A stretch of DNA of 64,000 bases from Nephrocerus scutellatus (Eukaryota; Arthropoda; Insecta; Diptera; Pipunculidae): positions 100,729,908 through 100,793,907 of the forward strand of contig OX352763.1 of the NCBI GenBank assembly GCA_947095585.1, given 5' to 3'. Numbering within the stretch: the first letter of the stretch is position 1; each line of letters starts with the position of its first letter. Below the pieces are notes generated by a model. The model had not been told where the DNA came from. It worked only from the letters and a program-made list of their open reading frames with translations, and did not search any database. Below, in pieces: positions 10,730 to 21,389 of this stretch. The position numbers and the translations under genes are program-made.

Positions 10730-12350
10730 TGTGCCGCCACAAACCGAACCTGATGATGGTACAAACGAACCAGATTACACCTGCAGATGAGGCTCAAGCT
10801 AACACGACTGCTCATTGCAACGAAGAGACCAAAAACATATGTATATGGTCAAGCGATAGGACTCGCTCACAGGAAGAGGAACTCCTCGTGGACTAAGATT
10901 GCTGGCGATGAAGAGCAATGAAGACGCTCTAAAAATTCTGCCATACGGTTGGATTCTGCTGGCTCCATCTAAGGCAGTAGAAGCAAATATCGGAACGACT
11001 GGTTCGATGATAAATGTAAGCTGGACGTTAGAATGTTACGGACCGAGCTATGAAGCAATCTCATAGAATGCGGGCATGTGAAGAAGAATTAAAGGAGTTT
11101 AGAAAATATGGAAAAAAAAAGCCGCTTGGGAGAAGAATCACGTCCGTGAAATAGAACCGTACAGAGAGCGTGGACCGCACTAGGTGCGGCAGTCTACTAT
11201 AGAGTCCGCGGCATGACGCAATTTAATCCGTGTTGCACATACTTTTAGATGGATGAAAGAACGTTAATCTTATCATCGAAGGAATTGGTATATCCACGAA
11301 TGACGGACGACTCCACTATGCTGCCGCCACTAAGCGAGAAGAAGTCGGTAAAGCGATGAATCGACTTAAAAACCAACCAATTGCCAGGATGGGACTTTAT
11401 AAAGCCATGAGAGAATTTGGCCTCCTTTATAAATTGACAAGACTATGTGGGTTGACCTACAGTTGTTGTTAAGTACCGCGTATAAGATTTTCTCATTATC
11501 ATTCGAGGCAGGTTATGCCCATAAGCTAAAGTCATCATTGGTCCATACCTAGCGTCGGAGAAATTGATCCGAGAATCTGATGTAACGGTGAGAGCAACAA
11601 TCCTCTGTAAGTACATTCAGATACTGGCTTACGCAGATAACATTAAATTCGTTGGTAGAAACCGAAGCAGGAAGCTTTCGTCCACAGATGGAGCGGGCGG
11701 TACGAAATCTGGGGCTGCACATAAATGAGAGCAAAACATCTGCGAGTAGAAGATTCCGCAATTAAAATAGTGGAGGGCGAATTTAAAGTAGTGAAATACT
11801 TTAACTATCTCGGGTCAACTGTAGCAGCCGATAACAGCATTGAAGCAGAAAAACGCGCAGGGCTGCTTAAAGCCAACAAAGCCTATATAGTCTGTCAGGA
11901 ACGATAACTACCAAGCTGCTGGTATATAATACAATTGCCATGCCAGTACTTACATATGGATTCGAGACTTGGGTGCTTAGCAAAAGAAAGAAGAAAAGAA
12001 AGAAAAATCTTACGGAGAATTGTTGGGCCCCTTTGTGAGGAAGGACAATTTCGGTGACTCTATAATGATGAGATGTACGAGCGTTACCACGATGGCGACA
12101 TCTTGAAGAGAATTAAGCACGGTATGCTCCGGTGGGAGACCTAGCTCGCATGAGCGAAGAGGAATGTCCTTTGCGGTAGGATTTATGGAACAACGAGGCT
12201 GGCCAAGCGCACGCTGGAAGCATTTCATAAACCAGGAGGCCCTGAGTTTAGGAATGAAAAACTGGATGACATCGGCTCAAAATCAGACTGGTGGATAGAC
12301 ATTTTGCGGTAGGCCAGGACCGAACACCGGTTGTAGAGCCAAATAGGTTG
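10730..12350 (+). mobile_element. RTE-A LINE, heavily decayed reverse transcriptase
   Basis: Reads, with many frameshifts, as the second half of an RTE-type ORF2. At about 11570-11700 is the palm region ESDVTVRAT...QILAYADNI (catalytic YADD changed to YADN), with NLGLHINESKT near 11720. At 11725-11907 is the thumb (VVKYFNYLGSTVAADNSIEA); near 11950 LTYGFETWVLSK; and near 12258-12300 the end NWMTSAQNQTGG. The same blocks are on the minus strand at 52336-53955. The 3' end runs to about 12345 (ACACCGGTTGTAGAGCC). Further along, 12450-12535 again matches the DVT...LI..Y.STQI block, a rearranged extra piece. Dead. Confidence 0.75.
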
Positions 12351-12884
12351 AGCATAACCAATTTGAAGCCATAAAAAGATGTTCGAAAACTTTAAGGGTC
12401 ACCTGTCAGGAGATAGACAGTCCTGCGTCCAATTCAAGCTGCCATCGGAAAAAGTGATGCCATTGCCATCGGACACTCTGATGTAACGGCGAAAGAATTA
12501 ATCCTTTATAAGTCCATACAGATAGATGAACAAGAACTCTGGACATCAACACACCGAATATTGCTGGTTCCAAAATTAACCTTTCTTCAAAGAGTGTTAA
12601 TGCCACAAGAAAATTAAATAAAACTCTAATTTGGTTTGAATTGTCCCTTTAGACAGTACAACAAAAAGTGAAAATTTATTGTACAGCAGAAATGTCATAT
12701 TCAAAGAAAAATTTGGTAAATGGTGGCCACGTCTGTGAGAACCAGATTTTAAGTTATTTAATTAAATAAAAAAATATATAATAATTTTTTTCTATCCATA
12801 TTTTCCTTAAAAAAGCACTTATAAAATTATAAAAAAAATATATAGCGATAAAAATAAAACTTAACTTAGATATAGAATACAATG
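12351..12884. other. Rearranged RTE-A scrap and unassigned DNA
   Basis: About 12450-12535 (GACACTCTGATGTAACGGCG and following) repeats part of the RTE-A palm region found at 11570, out of order with its neighbours. The rest, to 12884, is AT-rich with no assignment. Confidence 0.4.
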
Positions 12885-13132
12885 AGAACCAATCTGGTCG
12901 TTTATATAAATAGTAGTTGTTAACCCCGGTGTTACCCGGGAGCAGCCAACCCCCGCCCCAATTAATAAATCCCATGGAAAACATTTTTTGTTTGTCCCGA
13001 ATTTTCCAATTTTCCAGGTTCCTATAATCATCTCCGGACTATAACGAACATTAAAAAAATTAGCCAAATCGGTTCAGCCGTTTATCCGTGAAAAAGTAAC
13101 AGACAGACAGAGTTACTTTCACATATATAATA
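12885..13132 (+). mobile_element. 3' end of an RTE/BovB-like LINE
   Basis: The stretch has the composition and landmarks of RTE-class 3' untranslated ends seen in many insects. A GC-rich block (CCCCGGTGTTACCCGGGAGC) is followed by CCAAATCGGTTCAGCCGTTT, ATCCGTGAAAAAGTAACAG, a short ACAGACAGACAGAG run and an A/T tail ACATATATAATAAA. Coding sequence is absent (5'-truncated). It differs from RTE-A and RTE-B. The DD41D transposon begins immediately after the tail. Confidence 0.6.
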
Positions 13133-13133
13133 A

Positions 13134-14391
13134 AGGGTTATCCATTTTGCGGTTTCAAAAGTAAACGTAAATAAAACACATATAAAATATCTTTTATCAT
13201 GATATTTCTTTTTTATTATAAAGTTTGAACGTTGACATTATGTGTGAAACACTACATGATTTAAATGACCACCACGCGAATTGTTGCAAGCATCAATTCT
13301 TTTGAGGTAATTTTTGACCACTTTTTGACACATATTGGGCGGTATCTCAGCCATAACTTGACGAATATTGGTTTTTAAGTGCTCAAGAGTTAAAGGTTTA
13401 TCTGCATAAACACGGTCTTTCGCGTAGCCCCACAAAAAAAGTCAAGCGGTGTCAAATCGCATGATCTTGGTGGCCAGTTGATATCGCCACGACGAGAAAT
13501 TACGCGGCCAGGAAATGTCTCTTGCAATAAAGCCATATTCGCTCGAGTTGTGTGGCATGTGGCACCGTCTTGTTGAAACCACATTTTTTCTAAGTCGTAT
13601 TCTTCAATAGCAGGCAAAAAAAAGTCGGTTAGCCTCCGAATTGACGGTGACAGTCGTTCCATTATCGTTTTCGATGAAGTAAGGTCCAATCACACCTCCG
13701 GACCAAAGAGCGTACCAAGCAGTGACTTTTTGTGGATGTAATGGCCTCTCTTCAATTACTTGAGGATTCTCAGAACCCCAAATACGACAATTTTGTTTGT
13801 TAACATACCCACCGAGTGAGAAATGTGCTTCATCGCTGAAGAATATTTTGTTCGAAAAATCGCCGTCCACCGCCTGTTGTTCAAGCACCCATTCGACGTA
13901 GCTACGACGTTCTGAATGGTCAGCTGGCTTCAGTTGTTGTGTGAGCTGGATTTTATATGGATGTAGGTGTAGATCCAAATGCAAAATACGCCATAATGTG
14001 CCGTAAGACAGTCCTAATTCCTGAGAACGACGAGGAATCGACACATTCGGGTCTTCGGCAACACTTTCACTTACAGCAGCGATATTTTCAGTGGTACGAG
14101 CGAAACGATGATGCACAGGCCTTACAATATCTATAACCGATCCAGTCTCTTCTAATTTCTTCACAATTTTGCCAATTGCTTGCGTAGTTGGACGATTATG
14201 TAAACCATAATCTAATCTTAAAGCACGATATGTGGCTGTGGCAGAATCACCATTTTTGTAGTAGGTTTTTACAATTTTCAAGCGTTGTGTGATAGTTAAG
14301 CGATCCATTTTCGTAAATGTCAGACTTTCAACTGAAAAAAAAAAATTGTTTTAACCACTTAGTTTGACAGATGTCCAATTCCAGCCCTATA
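13134..14391 (-). mobile_element. DD41D Tc1/mariner-superfamily transposon
   Basis: Full-length or nearly so: a minus-strand transposase gene with flanking non-coding ends. The termini are not settled. AGGGTTATCC at 13135 and the complement of CCAGCCCT at about 14390 could be ends flanked by TA. Alternatively, GCGGTTTCAAAA at 13149-13160 is matched exactly by its complement at 14393-14404, giving slightly longer bounds on the right. The left side abuts an RTE tail. A related but much more damaged copy lies at 62050-62345 on the same strand. Confidence 0.75.
13238..14308 (-). pseudogene. DDE transposase, DD41D type, two frameshifts
   Basis: Cuts and joins transposon ends. It starts at ATG 14308 (MDRLTITQRLKIVKTYYKNG) with an N-terminal helix-turn-helix region (PTTQAIGKIVKKL; SIPRRSQELGLSYGTLW). 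The catalytic core follows: first Asp in KIFFSDEAHFSLGGYVNKQN, second in WFQQDGATCHT, third in CDLTPLDFF. I count 41 residues between the second and third Asp, so DD41D (the VISITOR-like group). Reading requires two frameshifts, both at homopolymers: an A8 run at 13616-13623 and an A7 run at 13434-13440. After them the C-terminus (MWGYAKDRVYADKPLTLEHL ... RGGHLNHVVFHT) runs to a stop at 13238. Total about 355 codons, normal for the family. All three catalytic Asp are retained, so the copy is young or the frameshifts are sequencing errors. Confidence 0.85.
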
Positions 14392-14499
14392 ATTTTGAAA
14401 CCGCGATTAGTATGGATTCTAATATTATAGCTTGTAAGTTTCGTTATTTGCTTACTAATGCTGGTATTAGAATTTAAACGGAGTAATAAATAATTGATT

Positions 14500-15208
14500 A
14501 AAAAAACAACCCATAAAAATTAAAATATTTCGTGTAAATTCTCTAATCGCAAAGTATGAACAAAATCTGGTTACTTTTTAAAAAAATTATATGAGCGCAC
14601 CTAGCCCCGGTGTCTGATTACTTCCCCATTGGAGCTACACAAGTATATAAAATTTGAAGAAAATTGGAGTAATTTTTGAAAAATATATGAGTACCCCTCG
14701 GCCCTGGGGCCAATTCCTAATTTTTACAAAAAGTGTTGTCCATTGGATTAAATACTTGTGTATAAAATTTGAAGAATATCGGGTTAATTTTTTTTAATAA
14801 AAATGTGTATGGAGCCCCACCACCCCGGTTTCCGTGGTCTCCAAAATGTTTACAAAAAGTGTTGTCCATCGGCGATAAACATGAGTATAAAATTTGAAGA
14901 AAATCGAGTTAATTTTTCCAAAAAAAAATTTATGGGGCTCTACGACCCCGAGACCCGGGGTCTCGAAAATTTTTATAAAAAGTGTTGTATATCGGAGATA
15001 CACATGAGTATAAAATTTGAAGAACATCGGGTTAATTTTTCTAAAATTTATATGGACCCCAAATAGAAGTTAATAGAAAGTGTTGTCACCGGAAATACAC
15101 ATGTGTGCAAAGTTTCAATGAAATCGGGCTTTAGGAAGTGGGTTAAAAATTAATTGCGAGATTCTATTACCCAGCCAGCCAGTCAGCAACGGGCACGCGA
15201 AGTTAATG
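14500..15208 (-). mobile_element. Family H repeat, copy B
   Basis: Minus-orientation copy. The right terminus appears as AACAACCCATAAAAATTAAA ... AAATTCTCTAATC at 14505-14550. Four to five ~120-bp units follow (TATAAAATTTGAAGAAAATC repeated at about 14646, 14761, 14882 and 15008), each with AAAAAGTGTTGTCCATCGG. The left end is at about 15150-15200 (AGCCAGCCAGTCAGCAACGG, GCACGCGAAGTTAAT). The final AAATTCTCTA is replaced by the foldback arm starting at 15209. The open frames at 14794-15066 on both strands are repeat artefacts. Confidence 0.75.
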
Positions 15209-15384
15209 AGGTTCAAGAGTAACACGGTGTGAAGTGATGTAAGGTCAAAAGTACGTCTCTTCGTTTTAAAATGATACGTACTCCGCAGGGGTGAAAATAG
15301 ACACCTCCCCCCCGATTTTTTCACGACATTAACCAAGAAATCACCCCTTAAGTATTTGCCATCTTAACGGATTAACCCTTTAGA
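15209..15384 (+). mobile_element. FB foldback element, single detached arm
   Basis: Matches the outer ~175 bp of the right arm of the foldback element at 31541-32307. Shared landmarks, in order: TTCAAGAGTAACACGGTGTG, GAAGTGATGTAAGGTCAAAA, GTACGTCTCTTCG, TGGGGTG-type GGGGTGAAAATAGAC, a poly-C tract, and AAGTATTTGCCATCTTAACG followed by GATTAACCC. Only one arm is present and it sits between two oppositely oriented family H pieces. Confidence 0.75.
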
Positions 15385-15404
15385 CAATTTAAAAATCAAT
15401 TCCT

Positions 15405-15655
15405 TTCAAGCATATGAGGCCCGAGGTGTGCCCATATAAATTTTTCAACAATTAACCAGATTTTCTTAAAATGTTAAACGTCGTGTAACTTTGATGGACA
15501 AAACAGTTTGTAAAATTTTTTGAGTGATCGGGCCCCGGGTTCCTTACATTTTTTTAAAAAAGTAACCTGATTTTATTGTAACTTTGTACACACGTGTATC
15601 TGCGATTAGAGAATTGACACGAACAATTTTAATTTTTATGGGTTATTTGTTTTAT
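15405..15655 (+). mobile_element. Family H repeat, copy C (right-end part)
   Basis: Contains two degraded units (ACCAGATTTTCTTAAAATG; CCTGATTTTATTGTAACTT), the GGGCCCCGGG block near 15530, GTGTATCTGCGATTAGAG and the right terminus TTAGAGAATTGACACGAACA ... TTTATGGGTTATTTG. The left end is missing. It is in the opposite orientation to copy B, so the B / foldback arm / C assembly has two family H right ends facing outward. Confidence 0.7.
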
Positions 15656-15679
15656 GGGTATTTTGTTGTACTTTAAGTT

Positions 15680-16015
15680 GACATGAAAATCAACTAATAA
15701 ATAGCTCTAATGAATTGTGTTATCTTTAAGAGCTGACGTGTAGTTTAGTGGGTGATGTGTGAATACGTTTTCGTGTTAAGTAATGCTGATAACAGGTCTG
15801 CCTATCAGTTTTCTTTAGCAAATCAAATAATAGAGTTATAGACCTTTCTCGAAAATACATCTTTAGACTATTAATGCTTCGTTAATACAACTTTTCTAAC
15901 CAGAAAGCCATCAAATAATACTTCTTGGTGATAAAACTTAAAACTTTGTTGACATGAGATTTGAGATTGCGTGTACTTCAAATAAAAAAACGAAAACAAA
16001 TAAATTCCAAAATTG
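15680..16015 (+). repeat. Long direct repeat, copy 1 (partner at 17548-17810)
   Basis: Shares with 17548-17810, in the same order: AATAAATAGCTCTAATGAAT, TGTTATCTTTAAGAGCTGA, GTTTAGTGGGTGATGT, ATACGTTTTCGTGTTAA, AATGCTTCGTTAATACAACT and GCCATCAAATAATACTTCTT. Indels separate the two copies. No coding potential. Either a local duplication or two members of an unnamed dispersed repeat. Confidence 0.7.
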
Positions 16016-17547
16016 TTCGGCTCCTTGAAAATCAGTAATTTAAATAAGACATTGAGATCTGGTTGAATTTAGCGCCGAAATTGGAAAGGAATTAACGACA
16101 TAACTTTGTTGGTAAAACACAGCCTAAACCCCACCATTTTTGGAAGACTAAAGACTCGACTAAAATGGGCAGCAGTGGAATTAATCGTTTGACAAAACCT
16201 TACGAAAAGCTTGACTATTTTCTCTACTTCTTTAAGGTACCCATAATGAACTTAGGTAGCCGCTTGCTTGTTGCTTTCATTTATAGCACCTTTCAAATTT
16301 CCGTACCGAATGTCTTATTTCATTGACATCTTTCTTACTCTCACGTAATTTAACGAACATTTGACGAAACCGACCAAAATCACATAATGGTCACATCATA
16401 CGATTTGCGTGTAATGTGTCGTTAACATCAGCTAAGTAAATCCCAGTTCAATCCATTAAAGCTGCCGCTTAAGGCTAATTGCTTTCGATCCGGAACAGAA
16501 CAGATCGTAAAGATGTATAGCAAGAATACGTTTCGTCTCATATCAATATTCACAATCTTCCGATCTACACAGAAATACACACATTGCTTACTTTGCAATC
16601 GGCACAAGCATACTTTCAGTATTCTAGACGTTCTCACCTGCCAAACGGCCAACTTGGTTGATGTGGATTAAGCTCCAAGGAAAGCGGTGACCATTAAACT
16701 GACATCATTGCAGTTGAAGGTATAGAAAACACAACAACGCCCCACAGTAACCTGTGTAAGGTCCTCTCCCTTAGGTAATCAGCATTACCTTTACCACTGA
16801 ATGGAAAAAAAAAAAACATTTGCTCATCTACACATGGCACGAATTATCAGTAGTCGGTACACACTTCCATTTTCCACTGTACCACAACGCATATTCGACG
16901 TTATTTGACTTTCCATTTTGTTCCATTAATTAATTGATCGTAAAACATTCCTTCGCATGTAACCTGGGTGACGATAACAACAGGGACGGTAACTAAAGTG
17001 AACTTGGAGTTAATTTGTCTATCTGGCATGCATACCATTATTAAGCAATCATTGCTTGACCTTCAGCCTAGAGAAGTTATGAATAAGCATTTTTTAATAA
17101 CACCGACTTCGGACGCAACTAGTGATGGTTTCCTCTAAAACTAATTAAGCTCGCTTATGCAAGTAGCAGATAAGCAGATGTTTTTTGCTTGGGGATCTTC
17201 ACCAGATATTTAGTTTATTTATCTATTACAAAAAACTTGAAAAATTATAAAAAAATGAATAGCTCATTGTCTAACAGTTTTGACGATTGCCTTCATAAGC
17301 AGACCTCTATTCGTTTAAAGAAAAAAACAAACAAAAATTTTGCTCAACTCGGCGGATAACAACAAAATAGATAAGACGCACCTAATAAATTTCATAAACT
17401 GTGTGTGCACCTGACGAACGTGCTTAGCTGAGTCAATAAAAAGCTCAAGAGTGCGTTGTGCGTAGTTACCAAACAGCTTGCAAGAAAAAGCTTATAGCAG
17501 TAACTCTGTAAAAGGCGTGTAACGTGTGACTATTTTGTTTTCATAAA
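16016..17547. other. Unassigned non-coding stretch
   Basis: No gene or repeat recognised between the two copies of the direct repeat. A minus-strand 74-codon frame at 16428-16652 has no recognisable motif. An A-run lies at about 16805-16816. Confidence 0.45.
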
Positions 17548-17810
17548 CATGAACTGATAAATAGCTCTGATAAATTCTGTTATCTATAAGAGCTGATGTG
17601 GTTTAGTGGGTGATGTCTGGATACGTTTTCGTTTTAAATAATGCCTTAATCTTTAGAATAATAATGCTTCTTTCATACAATTTTTTTACCCAGAAGTCCA
17701 TCAAATAATACTCATTGGTAATAAAACTTTGACGACATGATAACAGATTGGTGCAAAAATGATACTTCAAACAAAAAATCGAAAAAAAATAAAAACTTAA
17801 ATTCAAAACT
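17548..17810 (+). repeat. Long direct repeat, copy 2 (partner at 15680-16015)
   Basis: See 15680-16015 for the shared blocks. This copy lacks part of the middle (after ATAATGCC it jumps to CTTAATCTTTAGAATAATAA), so it is shorter. The minus-strand frame 17603-17806 falls inside it and is probably chance. Confidence 0.7.
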
Positions 17811-18309
17811 GGTTTAATTCACTTCTGATCGTATAGAGTTTTTTTGTTTATTTGTCTCAAATAAATCGCAGAAGATGCGTCTTCGTTCAACGTGCTGTCT
17901 AAAGTTATAAAAAAAGACCTCTAGATTTGAATGAAAAGCCTTGAAGGTAACCGTGAGTGTAGGCATACTTGGTACTTGCTTGTCATCTCAAAACGATGAT
18001 GATGAATGGCCCTGTCCGAACAGAAAACTAATACCAGAAAGAGCATTTATTTCTTTAAAAAGATGTTGGTCAAGTTCATAATTTCAATTTGTTTCAGAAG
18101 CGCTTCATATATCACACATACCGCACTTTACAAAATTTGTTGCACACCAGAAATGTTGACGTCTTTCTTTATTTTTACTATTTTTGACGTGACAAAGTTC
18201 AGTGTTGAATGTCACACTGACATGAGACACTGTTATGGGACGCTGTTATGTACCATGTTATATCATTATTTAATGTCTCGTTTTCTATAGTTATATTTTA
18301 TATTTTATA
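17811..18309. other. Unassigned non-coding stretch
   Basis: AT-rich; the 94-codon plus-strand frame 18006-18290 has no recognisable domain. Nothing supported. Confidence 0.4.
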
Positions 18310-18660
18310 TTTTACCACCCATAAAAATTAAAATGTTTCATGTAAATTCTCCAATAACCGAAAGTACACTAAATTTCGCTATAATTGCTGAAAAAATTTA
18401 TCACAGCACATCAGCGCACACGGAATACGGTCATTATAGTATGACATGAACTGGTAGCGCTATATAAGAAAAATACTTGTATGGGAGCCCCACGACCACG
18501 CGACCCGCTCACACTTAAATTTTAACAGAAAGTGTTGTCATGGGAGGTGCACATGTGTGCAAAGTTTGAATAAAATCGATCTTTAGGAAGTGGGTTCAAA
18601 AATGATCACAAGATCAGCCAGCCAGCCAGCCCCGGGCACTCGATGTTAATATAGAGAATT
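18310..18660 (-). mobile_element. Family H repeat, copy D (short form, both ends)
   Basis: Minus orientation. The right terminus is CACCCATAAAAATTAAAATG ... AAATTCTCCAATA at 18317-18356. The left terminus is GATGTTAATATAGAGAATTT at about 18640-18659, preceded by CAGCCAGCCAGCC. Instead of tandem units it has one unit plus a distinct internal segment (complement of GCGCTGATGTGCTG and TATAGCGCTACCAG) that recurs in copy G at 58670-59083. At about 350 bp it is the smallest copy with both termini visible. Confidence 0.75.
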
Positions 18661-19200
18661 TTAAAACACTCCTAGGACTCCTTGGGATAGCGATGGTAAG
18701 CGGGTGCGATATGAAATGACCAATATTGGTGTCGAATCCAAGGCTCCGGTATATAGGACTAAGATGCGACTATAAGACATGTTTCTATGGAAATTCCGGG
18801 ATATGATCATTAGGAACTGGAATTTCAAGAATTAAGACATTTCTCGGGCAATTTGTGTGAAATTCGGTATGTAGGACTATTTTTGCCTTTTAATTTAATC
18901 GTAATATCGGCCACAACATCAAAACAATTTCACTTTAACCGCGCGTAAAGGTCACACGCACGCATAGGAGAAGTAAGAGCTGTTACTTCTCCTCCTCCTT
19001 CTGCCGTAGCTGCATTACTGTGTTCCGGCAGATACCTTAATTTAAGTTAAATGTAAACACATGAAAATTATATAAAATTAAATAAAAAAAGGTCAAAAGT
19101 TAGTGTGATGGGTTGAAATTTTTGTTTTTTCGACTTTTATGAGGTCCTTTTTAACCAACTTCCACATGATTTCGAGAGCTGAAATTTTATGAGTTTCTAA
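18661..19200. other. Unassigned non-coding stretch
   Basis: No gene or shared repeat recognised. A short inverted arrangement around AGGAGAAGTAAGAGCTGTTACTTCTCCT-like sequence (about 18965-18992) could form a hairpin of about 10 bp stem. Confidence 0.4.
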
Positions 19201-19800
19201 GCCAAAAATATTTTATATTCTGAGTGAGACGCGTGTTGCGTGTTGCAAAGCAAAATTAATGTTTGCAATTATGTCGATGATATGCGAAGCAATGCGATCA
19301 GCTTAAACACCAAGCTACGACTATTCCGTTCAAATGTTGAATCTGTGCTGTTGTATCGGTGCAGCACTTGGAACGTGACGGCTACTATCATAAAAAGATT
19401 AGAAATGTTTGTAATTAGGTGCCTACGGAGCATCTTAAGGGTTTTCTGGCCTAACCGTGTCTCTAACGAAAATCTTTACAAGAGAACGGGTCAGGAACCA
19501 ATAGGCACAACCATCCATCACGGAAGTGGCAGGGGATTTGTCATACACTCCGAAAAGGCGACAGTTCAATAGCAAACTACGGAATGCAATGGAATCCGTT
19601 ATCTCAAGATGGTAAAAGAACGGGTCGTCCGAGAATTACATGGCGCACAACAGTTGAGAATGAGGCACGACAATTGGGGAAGAGTTGGAGAGCGGCTGAA
19701 GCTCATTGCCAGGAACCGTACGCGATGGCTCGTAGGCGTAGTAGAGGCCCTACGACCCACAAGGGGATAAGGATAGGACATAAGAAAAAGAAAAGAAGCT
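19201..19800 (+). mobile_element. RTE-B-like LINE, C-terminal ORF2 fragment
   Basis: 5'-truncated copy of an RTE-like reverse transcriptase C-terminus. 19240-19572 reads LNTKLRLFRSNVESVLLYRC, RLEMFVIRCLRSILRVFWPN, then SNENLYKRTGQEPIGTTI; after a frameshift 19584-19790 reads MQWNPLSQDGKRTGRPRITW, RTTVENEARQLGKSWRAAE. These are the thumb and tail motifs also seen at 35900-36365 in the long RTE-B copy. The wording differs, so it is a related subfamily and not the same one. The end (WRAAEAH..) is near the usual stop of such proteins. Confidence 0.8.
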
Positions 19801-20044
19801 GTTTTATCGCTTCTTCCACCAGCGGTGCTCAAGAAAAATAGCCAGCTACATACCACCTCGCTTTGAATTCAACCGCAATAATCGTGGCGCTCTTAATGGT
19901 CATCAGTTTATACTCAAGCCCATCTTCGGACGTACAGTTAAGTTCGGAGGTTCGTTCTTCAGCTGTACTACTCATAGACATCTCCTGTTTTCTCCTCCTC
20001 TTCCTTAAAACCCACGCTGTGCCAAGGATATAGCCGAGCATTAT

Positions 20045-21165
20045 AAGAGCGCGAACCCCCTTAGAGGGGTGCCGTAAAAGTTAAAAAATTAAAAATTTCC
20101 ATCATAAATTGCTTTATTGCTTTTCAAAATATTTGTCTTTAAGATCTATATACTTTTGCATACGCTTGAACCATTAATCGAAGTACTTTTTCCAGTCCGA
20201 AGATGATAGCTCAAAAATATGGCTTTTGAATGCTTCAACCGCTTCTTCAGGCGATAAAAATCGTTGTCCACGCATCTTATCTTAGATTGTTGGGAACTGG
20301 AAGAAGTCATTGGGTGCCAAGTCGGGGCTGTAAGGCGAATGACCCATCCATTCGATCGCTTGAGTGCTCAAATACTCGCTTGTTTGATGTGTTGTGTGTG
20401 TGAGATGCAAAATAATTCGCCGTTTTGGGTTGTTTTCTCTCAATTTGTTGAAAACCTCAGCCAAACAAATGGTCGTATATCAAGCTGAATTGACTGTCTT
20501 TTGACTTTCAAGAGCGACAGTAGCCACATGGCCGGTTTCGTGAAGCCCATTTGCTTCTCAATGCTCCGAGCTCGCACAACTTTTGTTGGATTTTCTTCGA
20601 ATTGGAAGACCCAAACAGACGATTGTCCTTTTTTTTCCGGCTCATACGCAAATTTCCATGACTCGTCCTGTCACGATCTTGTATACGTTTTTGGAAGTAC
20701 CTCCAACGAATTTTTCAAGCATTTGGCGGCAACAATCGACATGAACCTTTTTTTTTTTGTGCGTCTGTCAAAAAATGTGGAATCGAACGCGCACAAAGCT
20801 TCCGCAACCTTAAATGTTCATGTACGATCGTATATACGCTGGTGTTACTAATGCCTAGGCATGCCTCGATTTCCCGATAAGTCACATGACGATCCTCTTC
20901 AATCAGTTTTCTCACAGCATCGATGTTTTCTGGCACAACAGCTGTTTTTGGACGACCTTCACGGGGCTCGTCTTTGAGTGAACGTCGTTCGCGTTTAAAA
21001 TCATTGTACCAATTATAAACAGTAGCCAAGGATGGTGCTTTGTCGCCAAAAGTAGAATGAAGTGATTCGAAGCAGTGTTGTTGAGTTAGCCCCTTTCGAA
21101 AATCGTAAAAAACCATCACACGATAACTCCCCTTTTTCATTGAATTCAATTTTTCAAGTAAATAA
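20045..21165 (-). mobile_element. Mariner transposon
   Basis: Minus-strand mariner with most of its transposase gene recognisable (see 20114-21140). The outer ends are not clearly visible; the right side runs into unassigned DNA near 21165-21300 and the left side ends near CCCTTAGAGGGGTGCCGTAA (20060-20080). It differs in sequence from the mariner remnant at 470-772. Confidence 0.7.
20114..21140 (-). pseudogene. Mariner transposase, frameshifted
   Basis: Starts at ATG 21140 (MKKGSYRVMVFYDFRKGLTQ) with the N-terminal paired-like DNA-binding region: SLATVYNWYNDFKRERRSL, GRPKTAVVPENIDAVRKLI, HVTYREIEACLGISNTSVYT. Frame is lost at the T-run near 20745-20755. The first catalytic motif (DESWKFAYEPE) can be read in another frame near 20660; IILHLTHTTHQTSEYLSTQ at about 20400 covers the second, whose Asp is lost; HSPYSPDLAPNDFF near 20310 holds the third. 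The C-terminus (WFKRMQKYIDLKDKYFEKQ) follows an in-frame stop and ends at 20114. The length of about 342 codons is right for a mariner. Dead copy. Confidence 0.85.
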
Positions 21166-21389
21166 AAATCAATGTTGCAATTTCTTTTAAGAAACATAAC
21201 AAGAAACATAAAAATGTTAACCTTTTTGACTGACATAGAGATTTGCATCGGAAAACACTAGTATTACCATTTTCTAAAAACATTTACGGACGTATGAGTG
21301 CGTGAATTATAAAAGAAAGATAAAACTTGACAGTAAGTAAAATAAAATAAATGATAAATACATATTATCTACTGTACAACACATTTCGC

